Source of the DNA: Acidobacteriota bacterium
GTDB lineage: Bacteria > Acidobacteriota > Blastocatellia > RBC074
Direction of reading: 5' to 3'
Length of the DNA: 64,000 nt
Assembly (NCBI GenBank): GCA_018268995.1
Contig: JAFDVL010000046.1
Location: forward strand, 17,428-81,427
Of the stretch, positions 19,910-28,563 are shown in pieces. The notes beneath the pieces were generated by a model. It was not told the DNA's origin, searched no databases, and saw only the letters and a program-made list of their open reading frames with translations. The stretch's first letter is position 1. Each line of letters begins with the position of its first letter. Made by a program: the position numbers and the translations under genes.

Positions 19910-20710
19910 ATGAATCGAAATCATTTGCGTGTAGCGTTTGTAGTCGTCGGACTGAGCCTTGTTTCCACCTTTGCGGTGGCCCAGGATTTCCAAAAATCGT
20001 ATCGCCTGGCGCAAGGCAGTCGCGTCAGCGTGAAAAATATTTCCGGTGATGTGATTGTCAAAGGGTATGACGGCGAGGCTGTCGTTGTGACAGGGATTAA
20101 GGAAGGCCGCGACCGTGATCAAATCAGCATTGAAGATAATAGTGACGGGAGCCGCGTTGATGTGAAAGTTCGTTACCCTGAGCGCTGCAACTGCAACGCC
20201 AGCGTGCGCTTTGAAGTGAAAGTGCCGCGAATGATCAGCCTTGACTATGACGCCTTTTCTTCTGTCAGTGGCAATGTTGATGTCAGTGAAGCGGTGGGGA
20301 CATTGCGCGCCAAATCTGTCAGCGGGGATGTCCATGTGCAAGAGGTTTCTGGCACGATCACGGCGACATCTGTCAGTGGTGATGTAACGGTTGGCGAGTC
20401 ATCTGGCGCGGTTTCCGCCAAATCTACCAGCGGCAGTGTCAAAGTGGATTTACTGCGACTGGAAGGTTCCACTGCAAATCGTTTGGAATTTGGTTCTGTC
20501 AGCGGGAATGTCGAAGTGAAATTGCCAGGCAGTTTAGGCGCTGAAGTAGAAATGTCTACGATGAGTGGGCATCTGGAAACAGATTTTCCGATTACGGTCG
20601 AGAAGCGCGAATTTGGCCCTGGCCGGTCAGCTCGTGGTCGTTTGGGCGACGGCTCACGTGCGCTGAAACTCTCTTCAGTTTCCGGCAATGTGTATTTGCG
20701 CCGAAATTGA
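19910..20710 (+). CDS. Secreted DUF4097 beta-repeat protein, paralog A
   Basis: This is an exported beta-rich protein of the DUF4097 (putative adhesin/beta-helix) family. The signal peptide ends around FAVAQD. The mature part consists of repeated short strands around SVSGDV/SVSGNV motifs at roughly 10-20-residue spacing, consistent with a beta-solenoid. A CNC motif and a conserved C-terminal GRLGDGSRALKLSSVSGNV are shared with the paralog at 44702-45574. The ATG at 19910 is preceded by GGGAG and starts the signal peptide; longer frames add only unrelated residues. It is alone on the plus strand and converges on the polysaccharide locus. Its function is unknown, probably at the envelope or cell surface. 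Confidence 0.88.
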   Translation: MNRNHLRVAFVVVGLSLVSTFAVAQDFQKSYRLAQGSRVSVKNISGDVIVKGYDGEAVVVTGIKEGRDRDQISIEDNSDGSRVDVKVRYPERCNCNASVRFEVKVPRMISLDYDAFSSVSGNVDVSEAVGTLRAKSVSGDVHVQEVSGTITATSVSGDVTVGESSGAVSAKSTSGSVKVDLLRLEGSTANRLEFGSVSGNVEVKLPGSLGAEVEMSTMSGHLETDFPITVEKREFGPGRSARGRLGDGSRALKLSSVSGNVYLRRN

Positions 20711-20732
20711 TAGATTTCTATGACGCGATATG

Positions 20733-20789
20733 GCGATTTACTGAAGTGCATGACTTTGTCTGAGGCAAGTCCGCGATGAGGTAAATCGC
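20733..20789. terminator. Inverted repeat between convergent genes
   Basis: GCGATTTAC (20733-20741) and GTAAATCGC (20781-20789) form a 9-bp perfect inverted repeat in the 95-bp gap between the DUF4097 gene and the formyltransferase gene. It is a possible bidirectional transcription end for the polysaccharide locus. No strong T-run is seen. Confidence 0.35.
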
Positions 20790-20805
20790 TTTATGCATGG
20801 TTATC

Positions 20806-21582
20806 TTACGCCGTGTGGGTGGATTGATACATCTTTCTGTGATTTCTAACCATGCGTAGAAACTGCCAGAACGTCGGAGTTGTGTATGAGCGACTTCGTT
20901 CCTGATTTATCGCTTTTTGGCTGAGTTCTTCATAATTCTCGCAGACATACGAAAATGCGGCAGGAATCTGTTGCCAGGCGGTTTTGAGATTTTGCTCAAC
21001 AGTTGCTTGCAGGGTTGGGTAAAACTTAATCGGGTATCGTTGCTGCAACAGAATATTACCCGTATCAATGTGGGCATCAATTTGATGAAGGGTAAACCCC
21101 GTCTCTTTCACTCCTTCATACAAAGGCCAAATGACGCTCTGTGCTCCCTGGAAGCGGGGCAGCACTTCGGTGTGAATATTGATCATGCCAAAACAGGGAA
21201 TGGAGTAAACGCTTTTGCCAATGTACCCATTGCCTAGTGATAAGCCCAGATCGGGCTTTACTTCTCGAAAAAGAACTCTGGTTTGCTCACAATTAACGAA
21301 TTCAGTTTCTACGAGATCAACTTTCAACGAGCGGCATATCTCGGAAAGGTCGCCAGCCTCTTTATCGTCATACCAATCGCGTAGCCTGATCCCATTGAGT
21401 GCTCCCAACAGGCCAATGCGCCAGGTCTTCTTCAGTTTGCGTTGCAACGCACGTTTTTTATTCGGCGATCCCTCGCCCGCCAGAATCACTCTGACGACGT
21501 TTATTTTGGGATTTGCACATAGGATCGGCAAACAGCGGGAGGCCAATCCATTACGACTAGAGGTCAGGATGATAATTTTCAT
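20806..21582 (-). CDS. Formyltransferase-family enzyme, sugar N-formyltransferase-like
   Basis: This is a 258-residue protein of the methionyl-tRNA/GART formyltransferase superfamily. The catalytic triad N135, H137 and D173 is visible in MINIHTEVLPRFQG and HIDTGNI. It lacks the C-terminal tRNA-binding domain of Fmt, and its place in a polysaccharide locus favours N-formylation of an aminosugar nucleotide, by analogy with the dTDP-4-amino-sugar formyltransferases. The ATG at 21582 has an excellent GGGAGGG ribosome binding site. The start overlaps the deacetylase gene by 26 bp. No PLP aminotransferase is encoded in the window, so the source of the free amino group may be the adjacent deacetylase or an enzyme elsewhere. 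Confidence 0.85.
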   Translation of the reverse strand: MKIIILTSSRNGLASRCLPILCANPKINVVRVILAGEGSPNKKRALQRKLKKTWRIGLLGALNGIRLRDWYDDKEAGDLSEICRSLKVDLVETEFVNCEQTRVLFREVKPDLGLSLGNGYIGKSVYSIPCFGMINIHTEVLPRFQGAQSVIWPLYEGVKETGFTLHQIDAHIDTGNILLQQRYPIKFYPTLQATVEQNLKTAWQQIPAAFSYVCENYEELSQKAINQERSRSYTTPTFWQFLRMVRNHRKMYQSTHTA

Positions 21583-22423
21583 CTTTACCCTCCCAAATGC
21601 CGCGAGCAAATCCATTGATATGAGCCAACGGCGATTGAACCTCAAAGTGGTGTCTTGGAATACTAAATCGGTTGGATGTCTGCGGATTTATTTTTCCTCT
21701 GTAAGCGCCAAAGCAGGCTGAATACCCCGCTTTTTTTGTCATCGCCAACGATAACGCGTTGGCATCGCTTCTTTCGCCAAAGGGCCAGGAAATATATTTA
21801 CACTCGCTCCCGATTCGACTTTCAATGTCATGTTTGGAACCTGCGATTTCGTTTTCGAGTAAGGCGGGGTCTTTAGAAATCGTAGAAAATCGAGCATGTG
21901 TTCGGGTGTGTGACCCGATCTCAAAACCTGAGTTCGCCATCTCTTTTAGCTCGTCCCAACGAACCATTTCCGTCACGCCTGTCATGTCTACCAACTTGCA
22001 ATAATCTCTGGTTGTTTGCCAGTTTGCCTCAATCACCTGGCTTGGGACAAAAAAGATAGCAGGAACGTTGTAGCGCTTCAGGATGGGAACCGCGTTGGTG
22101 AAGATGTTGCGGAATCCGTCGTCAAATGAAAGATGGAGGTATTGTCCATCTATTTCTTTTTTCCCCGACAGCATTTCCAGACAGGTCTCGGTGTTGACGA
22201 ATGTCCCGATTTTTTTTAGTCCGGTGATGATTTCCTCGAACCGCTCTTTTTGATCGTCAAAAACATAGTGACAATAGAGCGCTCTGAGGAATTTATTTTG
22301 CTTTCGTTTCTCAATCGTTGCTAATGCCGTTAGCGTCACAGCGCGTAAAAAACGTCTGCCTCTGGTTCCTTTTGGCGTGGGAACCGCTTTCTTCCAATTA
22401 ACAATGTAGCTTTCATCATTCAT
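21557..22423 (-). CDS. Polysaccharide deacetylase (NodB domain, CE4)
   Basis: This enzyme removes acetyl groups from N-acetylated sugars. The NodB signature LSFDDGF holds the catalytic base D101 and metal ligand D102. The remaining zinc ligands H172 and H176 lie in GSHTRTH, and a later segment ISWPFGE matches the family arginine/tryptophan barrel region. There is no signal peptide or membrane helix, unlike most cell-wall CE4 enzymes, so it may act on a cytoplasmic lipid-linked or nucleotide sugar. The end overlaps the formyltransferase start by 26 bp, so translation is probably coupled. A deacetylate-then-formylate order would make chemical sense, and this is inference. Confidence 0.9.
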   Translation of the reverse strand: MNDESYIVNWKKAVPTPKGTRGRRFLRAVTLTALATIEKRKQNKFLRALYCHYVFDDQKERFEEIITGLKKIGTFVNTETCLEMLSGKKEIDGQYLHLSFDDGFRNIFTNAVPILKRYNVPAIFFVPSQVIEANWQTTRDYCKLVDMTGVTEMVRWDELKEMANSGFEIGSHTRTHARFSTISKDPALLENEIAGSKHDIESRIGSECKYISWPFGERSDANALSLAMTKKAGYSACFGAYRGKINPQTSNRFSIPRHHFEVQSPLAHINGFARGIWEGKDENYHPDL

Positions 22424-22440
22424 TCGAGATCCATTCTATG

Positions 22441-22600
22441 CAGATTTCGACTCGATCTAGTCAATGGTGGGACGCCCCATCGGGGTAGGTAGAGTCGAGC
22501 TTCGCAGGTGAGTAGGCGAAACTATGTAAAGTGAGGCAGAAAAGACGAGATACAGCGAGTGACTTCCATACTCTTTGCCTCACCTTGTGTTTTTGCATCC
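22441..22600. repeat. Cluster of short inverted repeats between wbpM-like and deacetylase genes
   Basis: The 192-bp gap holds several dyads: CGACTC with GAGTCG, CCCC-ATC-GGGG, TTCGC with GCGAA, and GTGAGGCA (22531) with TGCCTCAC (22577). It looks like a structured, possibly REP-like, intergenic element. The last dyad shares TGAGGCA with the hairpin near 44590-44640. Confidence 0.45.
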
Positions 22601-22615
22601 TTTGAGAAAAGTAGC

Positions 22616-24508
22616 TTACCGGAGGCGAATCGCAGCAATTTGAAAGGGGCTTGATTCCTCTGCTTTTGCCAGAATTTCTTTGCTGGGCGTATATTCCGGC
22701 ACAATCTCCTGTAATTTGGCTACTAATCCGGCAGTATTTTTTCGCTTGACCAGTTCAGTCAAATCATCCACCCAAAGCTGCACTTGCCTGAAACTAACGC
22801 GCCCGCCATCAAGGACGTGAATCTTATGATGCGGAGTTGGTTTGATCCCCTCGCCATCCAGCTTTAATTCTTCATAGAGCTTTTCGCCTGGACGCAATCC
22901 AGTAAAGACAATCGGAATATCAGTGTCAGGCTCCAGCCCTGACAGGCGAATCAGGTTTCTGGCCAAATCCACAATCTTGACTGATTGACCCATGTCGAGC
23001 ACAAAAATTTCTCCGCCCCTTCCCATCGTTGAGGCTTGCAGCACTAATTGCACGGCTTCAGGAATGGTCATGAAGTAACGAACCGCTTCGGGATGCGTGA
23101 CTGTCACGGGTTTGCGTTTTTCAATTTGTTCTTTGAACAGAGGGATCACACTGCCATTGCTGCCCAGCACATTGCCAAATCGCACGGAAACGAATTTAGT
23201 TGAATGATTTTGCAGCCCCAGGATAATCAGTTCTGCCACGCGTTTCGTGACGCCCATAATGTTGGTTGGCCGCACCGCTTTATCCGAAGAGATCATCACA
23301 AAATCTTCGACTTTGAATTGATCTGCCATCATGGCCAGATTGTACGTTCCAAGCACGTTATTGCTGATTGCCTGAAAGCAATTCTTTTCCATCATCGGCA
23401 CGTGTTTGTATGCGGCGGCGTGAAAGATGACTTGTGGATGATGTTCGTTAAGGACTTCTCGCAGCCGAAAAGTATCAAGAATATCGCCAATCACTGGCAG
23501 ATAATTGAGCTGTGGGAAGTTGGCCGCCAGTTCGACATCCATTCGATGCAGATCACTTTCTGCCCGTTCAAATAAAATCAATTTGGCTGGTTTGAATTTG
23601 GCGACTTGCCGAACGATTTCTGAGCCAATTGAACCGCCCGCCCCCGTCACCATGATCGTTTTTCCTCTTAGTTTTACACCGATTTCATGCAAGTCCAGTC
23701 GGACGGGGTCGCGCGAAAGTAAATCCTCAATTTTGACAGTACGCACCTGATTAACCGAAACCGACCCATTGATGAGCTGTGACATCGGCGGCAGAATTTG
23801 AAACTCCACTTTGGATTCGCGGCATTTATCAATAATGTGCCGAACGTCTTCTGCCCGGGCTGAAGGCATCGCGATCAAAATACGTGCGACATTGTAATTT
23901 TCGATCAATGTTGGCAGATCACCTGTCGTCCCAAGCACGCTGACGCCCTGAATGCGAACTCCTTTTTTGCTGGGATTGTCATCAACAAAGCCAACCGGGT
24001 TATAACGCAAAGAGGCATTGCTCTTTAATTCGCGCACAATCAGAATCCCGGCCCTGCCTGCGCCAACGACCAGCGTATTAACCCCAATTGCTGATGACCG
24101 GGCTTGCTCGGAATACGCTCTCACCAGAAACCGCGCGCCACCAATAAAAACGATGGTCAGCAGCATATCAATCAGGAAGGTTGAGCGCGGATACCCTTCA
24201 ATTCCGAACAGGATATACACGGCCATCAACAGCAAGGGAGAGCTGATAAATGCCGCCTTGATAATATCAAAGAGGTCATTCATCCCCGTATACTTCCACC
24301 AACCGCTGAACAATCGGTAGTGGTAAAACACCGACAGCTTGATAAGTAGCAAGACCGGAATCGTTTGCAGGATGATTTGACGGTAGCCCAGGCCCCGTAG
24401 CTGAAAATCAAAGCGCAACAGGAAGCTGACAAAATAGGCCAGGATCAATAACCCAATTTGTGAGGCAACGATTATAACGGTTCGATATTTAATGAATTTT
24501 GATTGCAT
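22616..24508 (-). CDS. Membrane-bound UDP-GlcNAc 4,6-dehydratase, WbpM/PglF-like
   Basis: This enzyme converts UDP-GlcNAc to UDP-2-acetamido-2,6-dideoxy-4-keto-glucose, the branch point to D-QuiNAc, D-FucNAc and bacillosamine-type sugars. Four N-terminal membrane helices (about 10-125) precede a CoA-binding-like Rossmann domain (145-240) and a catalytic SDR domain with TGAGGSIG (288-295). The active site reads SSDK (407-410) with M418 and K422 (MGVTK), so the usual SDR tyrosine is replaced by methionine, as in WbpM. At 630 residues it matches the full-length membrane form. It lies downstream of the WbpL- and WbpV-like genes, a trio known from Pseudomonas O-antigen loci. Confidence 0.95.
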   Translation of the reverse strand: MQSKFIKYRTVIIVASQIGLLILAYFVSFLLRFDFQLRGLGYRQIILQTIPVLLLIKLSVFYHYRLFSGWWKYTGMNDLFDIIKAAFISSPLLLMAVYILFGIEGYPRSTFLIDMLLTIVFIGGARFLVRAYSEQARSSAIGVNTLVVGAGRAGILIVRELKSNASLRYNPVGFVDDNPSKKGVRIQGVSVLGTTGDLPTLIENYNVARILIAMPSARAEDVRHIIDKCRESKVEFQILPPMSQLINGSVSVNQVRTVKIEDLLSRDPVRLDLHEIGVKLRGKTIMVTGAGGSIGSEIVRQVAKFKPAKLILFERAESDLHRMDVELAANFPQLNYLPVIGDILDTFRLREVLNEHHPQVIFHAAAYKHVPMMEKNCFQAISNNVLGTYNLAMMADQFKVEDFVMISSDKAVRPTNIMGVTKRVAELIILGLQNHSTKFVSVRFGNVLGSNGSVIPLFKEQIEKRKPVTVTHPEAVRYFMTIPEAVQLVLQASTMGRGGEIFVLDMGQSVKIVDLARNLIRLSGLEPDTDIPIVFTGLRPGEKLYEELKLDGEGIKPTPHHKIHVLDGGRVSFRQVQLWVDDLTELVKRKNTAGLVAKLQEIVPEYTPSKEILAKAEESSPFQIAAIRLR

Positions 24509-24626
24509 AGGGCTAATTGCAGAGAAGCGAAAAGATTGGTGTTATCGTCACAATATGGCACATCGTAACGGTTGCAGGACACGACGTTATGGGGAGCGTG
24601 AAAATTAGAGGGATTTAGTTTGGAAC

Positions 24627-25574
24627 CTAACTTCGTCTTGTTAGTAAAAGCGACAGTACACTTCCAAGTATAGCCAAGCCAATGTACAACAAGCTGACTA
24701 ACTGGTGACTGTAACCCGCAATTACCATTCGTTGATAAAAGTGCGAACGATGTGGCCGAAAGATATTCTCTCCTTTACTTAATCGTCTAAGTAAAGTGAA
24801 CCCTGTATCTACTATAAATGGCCAGATGAGAAGTATCCCCACCCAGAGCATGATGTTTTGATAATTGTGTGCGGAGCGCATTGCCATGACGGGAATTACC
24901 GCAAACGTAAACCCTAAAAATGCACTTCCGACATCGCCCATAAATATTTTGGCCGGAGACCAGTTGTAAAAGAGAAACCCCAAGCTGCTGGCAGCTAACA
25001 GCCCACCGATAGCGAAGATGAATTTATCATTGATGATCCAGCCGACGGCTGCCCAGCCAATGCCTGCCACAAAGGCTTGTCCGCCTGCAATTCCATCAAT
25101 GCCATCCATAAAATTATAGGCATTCGTTAAGCCTACAATCCAAAACAACGTCATCAATAAACCAACTTGTCCAAGTGCAATGCTGCCAATCAAAGGTAAA
25201 TCGAGTTTGTCCCAATATCCCCATTCGGCAACAACCAGGCCTGCCGCCACAAAATGCGCGATGAATCGTATTTTGGTCGAGAGTGATTTCAGATCGTCCA
25301 GCCAGCTGATCGCTGCAATTAGCAGCGCTGCGCCAAGATACATCATCAGTCCTCGCCACGTGGTTAGTGACCAAAGAATCTGGCTGCAAAGCAGGCCAAT
25401 CATGGTCATAACTACTAACCCGATTCCGCCGCCACGCGGCGTGGGCTGAGAATGCGAACTTCTCTCATTCGGGATGTCAATAATTGCCAGCCTTCGAACT
25501 AAGTTGGTTAAGACGGCGCTGCCAATTAAAGCAATCGCGATGACAATGTAGACGCCGATTTCAATCTTGTTCAT
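24627..25574 (-). CDS. Polyprenyl-phosphate sugar-1-phosphate transferase, WbpL/WecA family
   Basis: This membrane enzyme starts repeat-unit assembly by moving a HexNAc-1-phosphate from its UDP carrier to undecaprenyl phosphate. About ten membrane helices are predicted. The MraY/WecA family motifs are present: DDLKSL, NAYNFMDGIDGIAGG, FMGDVGSAFLGF and the cytoplasmic RPHRSHFYQR loop. Its neighbours are the WbpV-like reductase upstream and the WbpM-like dehydratase downstream. WbpL of P. aeruginosa initiates with D-FucNAc or D-QuiNAc, so the same is likely here. It is the only initiating transferase in the window. Confidence 0.93.
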   Translation of the reverse strand: MNKIEIGVYIVIAIALIGSAVLTNLVRRLAIIDIPNERSSHSQPTPRGGGIGLVVMTMIGLLCSQILWSLTTWRGLMMYLGAALLIAAISWLDDLKSLSTKIRFIAHFVAAGLVVAEWGYWDKLDLPLIGSIALGQVGLLMTLFWIVGLTNAYNFMDGIDGIAGGQAFVAGIGWAAVGWIINDKFIFAIGGLLAASSLGFLFYNWSPAKIFMGDVGSAFLGFTFAVIPVMAMRSAHNYQNIMLWVGILLIWPFIVDTGFTLLRRLSKGENIFRPHRSHFYQRMVIAGYSHQLVSLLYIGLAILGSVLSLLLTRRS

Positions 25575-25590
25575 GTTAGGGCAAGGAAGT

Positions 25591-26550
25591 TTATTGCGAC
25601 TTACTGGTTAAGAACCATTCGGTCGTCTTTTGAATTCCCAGATCAAAGCTATAAGGAGAAGACCAGTTTAATTCGCGCCGGATTTTGCTGCTGTCTACAA
25701 CTAAGGACGAAGTAAGTCGGTCAACTACAGCACCTTTCCCCAAGCACTTGGCACCTAACTTCATCCACGAAACAGGTACATTAAGTAAGCGTGGCGACCG
25801 TTGTAAAAAATAGCCTAGTCGCGTTACTAAGTCTGAAGTAGAAACACTTTCATTATCGCTAACAAGATAAGTTTTTCCGTTGGCATTTGGATGTAGCAGG
25901 CAAGCTTTGATCGCGTCAGCAAAGGTATCAACATAAAGTAAAGATCGCTGATTCTGAATACTTCCTAGCGGCAATGGCCAGCCGCGATAGATAGTGTTCA
26001 TTAACGAGTAGAAGTTCGCCTTTACTCTCGGCCCATACATCAAGGGTGGGCGTAAAATAACGATTTCCAAGCCTGTTTGCCGGGCAATTTCTTGCAGCGC
26101 CTGTTCTGCCTCAAGCTTGCTGATTCCATAAGGGTCTTGTGGCGCAGGGACATCATTTTCGGTGAAGTTTTTACCTTCCGTTTTCTCCCCGTTCACTTTA
26201 ATTGAGCTGATAAAAACAAACCTGCGGATATTGGCTTTGGCTGCCTGCTGCGCCAGATTGACGGTTCCATCAACGTTTATTTTTCTAAACTCGCTCAGTG
26301 GGTCTGCGGCTGCATCGTTCATCACATGAACACGAGCGGCTAAATGGACGATGGAATCAACGCCTGCTAATGCCTGCGACCAGTCAGTATTGCCATTGAT
26401 GTCGCCCACGACTTGAGCACTTTCTGGCATTTCGGCTTCGGGAAGCTTTCGTAGCGCCTTGCGGACTTCAAACCCGGAGTTTTTTAGATGTTGGCACACA
26501 GCTCGACCAACAAACCCCGTTGCTCCTGTAACTAAAACGTTCTGATTCAT
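25591..26550 (-). CDS. NAD-dependent epimerase/dehydratase, WbpV-like 4-ketoreductase
   Basis: This extended SDR enzyme has GATGFVG at the N-terminus and the catalytic segment SSIKVNG plus PYGISK (YxxxK). It resembles WbpV and related 4-keto-reductases. These reduce the WbpM product to UDP-D-QuiNAc, or with other stereochemistry to UDP-D-FucNAc. It is encoded 16 bp upstream of the WbpL-like gene, and the three genes form a natural pathway: dehydrate, reduce, transfer to lipid. The exact stereochemistry cannot be read from sequence. Confidence 0.88.
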   Translation of the reverse strand: MNQNVLVTGATGFVGRAVCQHLKNSGFEVRKALRKLPEAEMPESAQVVGDINGNTDWSQALAGVDSIVHLAARVHVMNDAAADPLSEFRKINVDGTVNLAQQAAKANIRRFVFISSIKVNGEKTEGKNFTENDVPAPQDPYGISKLEAEQALQEIARQTGLEIVILRPPLMYGPRVKANFYSLMNTIYRGWPLPLGSIQNQRSLLYVDTFADAIKACLLHPNANGKTYLVSDNESVSTSDLVTRLGYFLQRSPRLLNVPVSWMKLGAKCLGKGAVVDRLTSSLVVDSSKIRRELNWSSPYSFDLGIQKTTEWFLTSKSQ

Positions 26551-26561
26551 TTTTCGTGTAC

Positions 26562-26618
26562 TGCAAACATCTTGTTTGCAGCGCCTTTTTGCAGCGGGAC
26601 AAACAGGATGTTTGTCCT
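26562..26618. repeat. Tandem pair of REP-like hairpins
   Basis: Two short palindromes lie back to back between the asnB-like and wbpV-like genes. CTGCAAACA-TCT-TGTTTGCAG (26562-26582) is followed by GGACAAACA-GGA-TGTTTGTCC (26598-26618). Each has 9-bp perfect arms and a 3-nt loop, with a shared CAAACA core. The doublet resembles a REP/BIME element. Confidence 0.6.
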
Positions 26619-26629
26619 ACATCTATTGC

Positions 26630-28555
26630 CTACAATCTGACTTTGAAGAGTTCCATCCAGCCCGCCAAATTCAGTAGTGCCCAAATCTGTGTACTGGCGT
26701 GAAATGCCAATAGGTCGCCAGCAGAATTACGATCAAGTCCGCGTTGGATCACTCTTTCCAACGCGGGTTTTGAAAATAATGATTTCACGATTTCATTCTT
26801 CGTATTGAGCAGTAATTCACCACATAGTTCGCGATAGCGTTTGTTTTGGAAAAGGTGTAAAGGAATCGTAAATCCCCACTTCGGATGAGTGAATACGCTA
26901 TCGGGCAACCACGGGCGAATCGCTTTTCGCAGGATATATTTGGTGGTTCCTTCTCGAATCAACAGATTGTCTGGCAAGCTCATTGAAAGTTCCGCCATCT
27001 CAACATCCAGCATCGGCGCTCTTACTTCCAACGACGCGGCCATGCTCATCCGATCCACTTTGACCAGCATGTCGGAAGGCAAGAAATAACGCAGCCAGCA
27101 ATCCATCACCTGTCGCAATCGCGTCATGCCTTCCTGATTGCCTAACAATTCCTGCACCGCATTGCTTTGATCGTTGTGCCATTGCTGTCGAAGCCAGGGC
27201 GAGGCCAAATTGTGCAGCACGGTTTCCTCAAACAGCGGCCCCATCTTCCAGGAGCGATCCTGTTTCGGAAGTGCCGCCGCGCGGGTTGCGCGCATGAGCT
27301 TCCCGATCATTTGCACCTGATCTGCCCCTGGCGAGTTGGCCACTTTTCTGAGCGCGCTGCCTGCGGTAGCGAGCACCGCACGCGGGACATAACGAGCAAT
27401 CTGGTCTATTCCCAAACAAGCCTGAAATACGCGATAGCCCGCGAACATTTCATCGCCGCCATCGCCGGATAAGCTGACGGTGACGTGATCCTTAACCTGG
27501 CTGCTGAGAATGAATGTCGGAATGGCAGAAGAGTCTAAAAATGGTTGCCCAACGTGGCGAATGATGCGCCATAAATCTTCTTCCCGAAATCCATCATTCG
27601 TGACAACGAATTCGTGATGATCGGTGCCCAAGTGCTCAGCCACTTCGCGGGCAATCTGGCTTTCGTCAAAAGCGGCATGCTCAAATTTGACCGTGAACGT
27701 TTTGATCTTTTGGCCTGACTGACGCTGCATCGCTGCGACGACGGCGCTGGAATCAATCCCGCCAGAAAGAAATGCACCGAGCGGAACATCACTGACCATC
27801 TGGCGCTTGACGACTTTCTGCAACGTCATGCGCACGGCTTCAACCGCTTCTTCCTCACGCTGGAACCTGGGATTCGTTTGGTACGTTGGGCGATAGTACG
27901 CGCCCGTTTTCAATTCGCCCTGTTTCCAGTGCAGCCAATGTCCGGCGGGTAATTCCTTAATTCCTGCAAACAGGGTCAGTGGAGAAGGGCAATAGCCAAC
28001 GTGCAGAAAATACGACAATGCTTTCAGGTCGAGTTTTCTTTCGACTTGTTTACATTCCAGCAGGCTTGTCACCTCGCTGCTGAATGCCAGCGTCTGTCCA
28101 TCAATGACTGTATAGAAAAATGGCTTTTCTCCAAACCGATCTCGTGCAAAAAACAGGGAATGGCTTTTCGTATCGTAGATACAAAAGGCAAACATTCCCT
28201 GCAAGTGCTTGGGGGTGTCAAATCCATATTCTTCATACAAGTGGAGGATGACTTCAGTATCAGACGTAGTTTTGAAACTGTGTCGCCCCGTTGAAGCCAA
28301 CTTTTCTCGCAGTTCGCGGTAGTTATAAATTTCGCCATTGAAGACGATTTGCAGCGAGTTGTCTTCATTGGAAATCGGCTGATGTCCGGTTGCCAGATCA
28401 ATGATGCAAAGGCGACGCATTGCAATTGAGGCCATCTGGCCATCGAATTGTCCTGCATCATCAGGCCCCCGATGCAAGAGCGCCTGATTCATTCTGGCAA
28501 CGGTCTCAACTCGGTCTGCAAAATCGGGCGAGTAGACCCCACAAATTCCACACAT
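26630..28555 (-). CDS. asnB: Glutamine-dependent asparagine synthase-type amidotransferase
   Basis: This is a class II glutamine amidotransferase of the AsnB family. Cys2 begins the mature glutaminase domain (MCGICGVY), followed by the RRLCIIDLATGHQP and FNGEIYN motifs. The synthetase domain has the ATP pyrophosphatase loop SGGIDSS (264-270) and SLSGDGGDEMFAGY. At 641 residues it is of usual length for the polysaccharide-associated subgroup (about 600-650), somewhat longer than housekeeping AsnB. In polysaccharide loci such proteins are thought to amidate a carboxyl group, for instance a uronic acid. Whether this one makes asparagine or amidates a sugar is undecided; position favours the latter. 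Confidence 0.9.
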   Translation of the reverse strand: MCGICGVYSPDFADRVETVARMNQALLHRGPDDAGQFDGQMASIAMRRLCIIDLATGHQPISNEDNSLQIVFNGEIYNYRELREKLASTGRHSFKTTSDTEVILHLYEEYGFDTPKHLQGMFAFCIYDTKSHSLFFARDRFGEKPFFYTVIDGQTLAFSSEVTSLLECKQVERKLDLKALSYFLHVGYCPSPLTLFAGIKELPAGHWLHWKQGELKTGAYYRPTYQTNPRFQREEEAVEAVRMTLQKVVKRQMVSDVPLGAFLSGGIDSSAVVAAMQRQSGQKIKTFTVKFEHAAFDESQIAREVAEHLGTDHHEFVVTNDGFREEDLWRIIRHVGQPFLDSSAIPTFILSSQVKDHVTVSLSGDGGDEMFAGYRVFQACLGIDQIARYVPRAVLATAGSALRKVANSPGADQVQMIGKLMRATRAAALPKQDRSWKMGPLFEETVLHNLASPWLRQQWHNDQSNAVQELLGNQEGMTRLRQVMDCWLRYFLPSDMLVKVDRMSMAASLEVRAPMLDVEMAELSMSLPDNLLIREGTTKYILRKAIRPWLPDSVFTHPKWGFTIPLHLFQNKRYRELCGELLLNTKNEIVKSLFSKPALERVIQRGLDRNSAGDLLAFHASTQIWALLNLAGWMELFKVRL

Positions 28556-28563
28556 GCTTTACC

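Noticed and set aside
19622-20341. A 239-codon minus-strand frame across the DUF4097 gene start
   Set aside because: It runs antisense through the signal peptide and beta-repeats of the DUF4097 protein and into the intergenic region. It has no start signal or motif.
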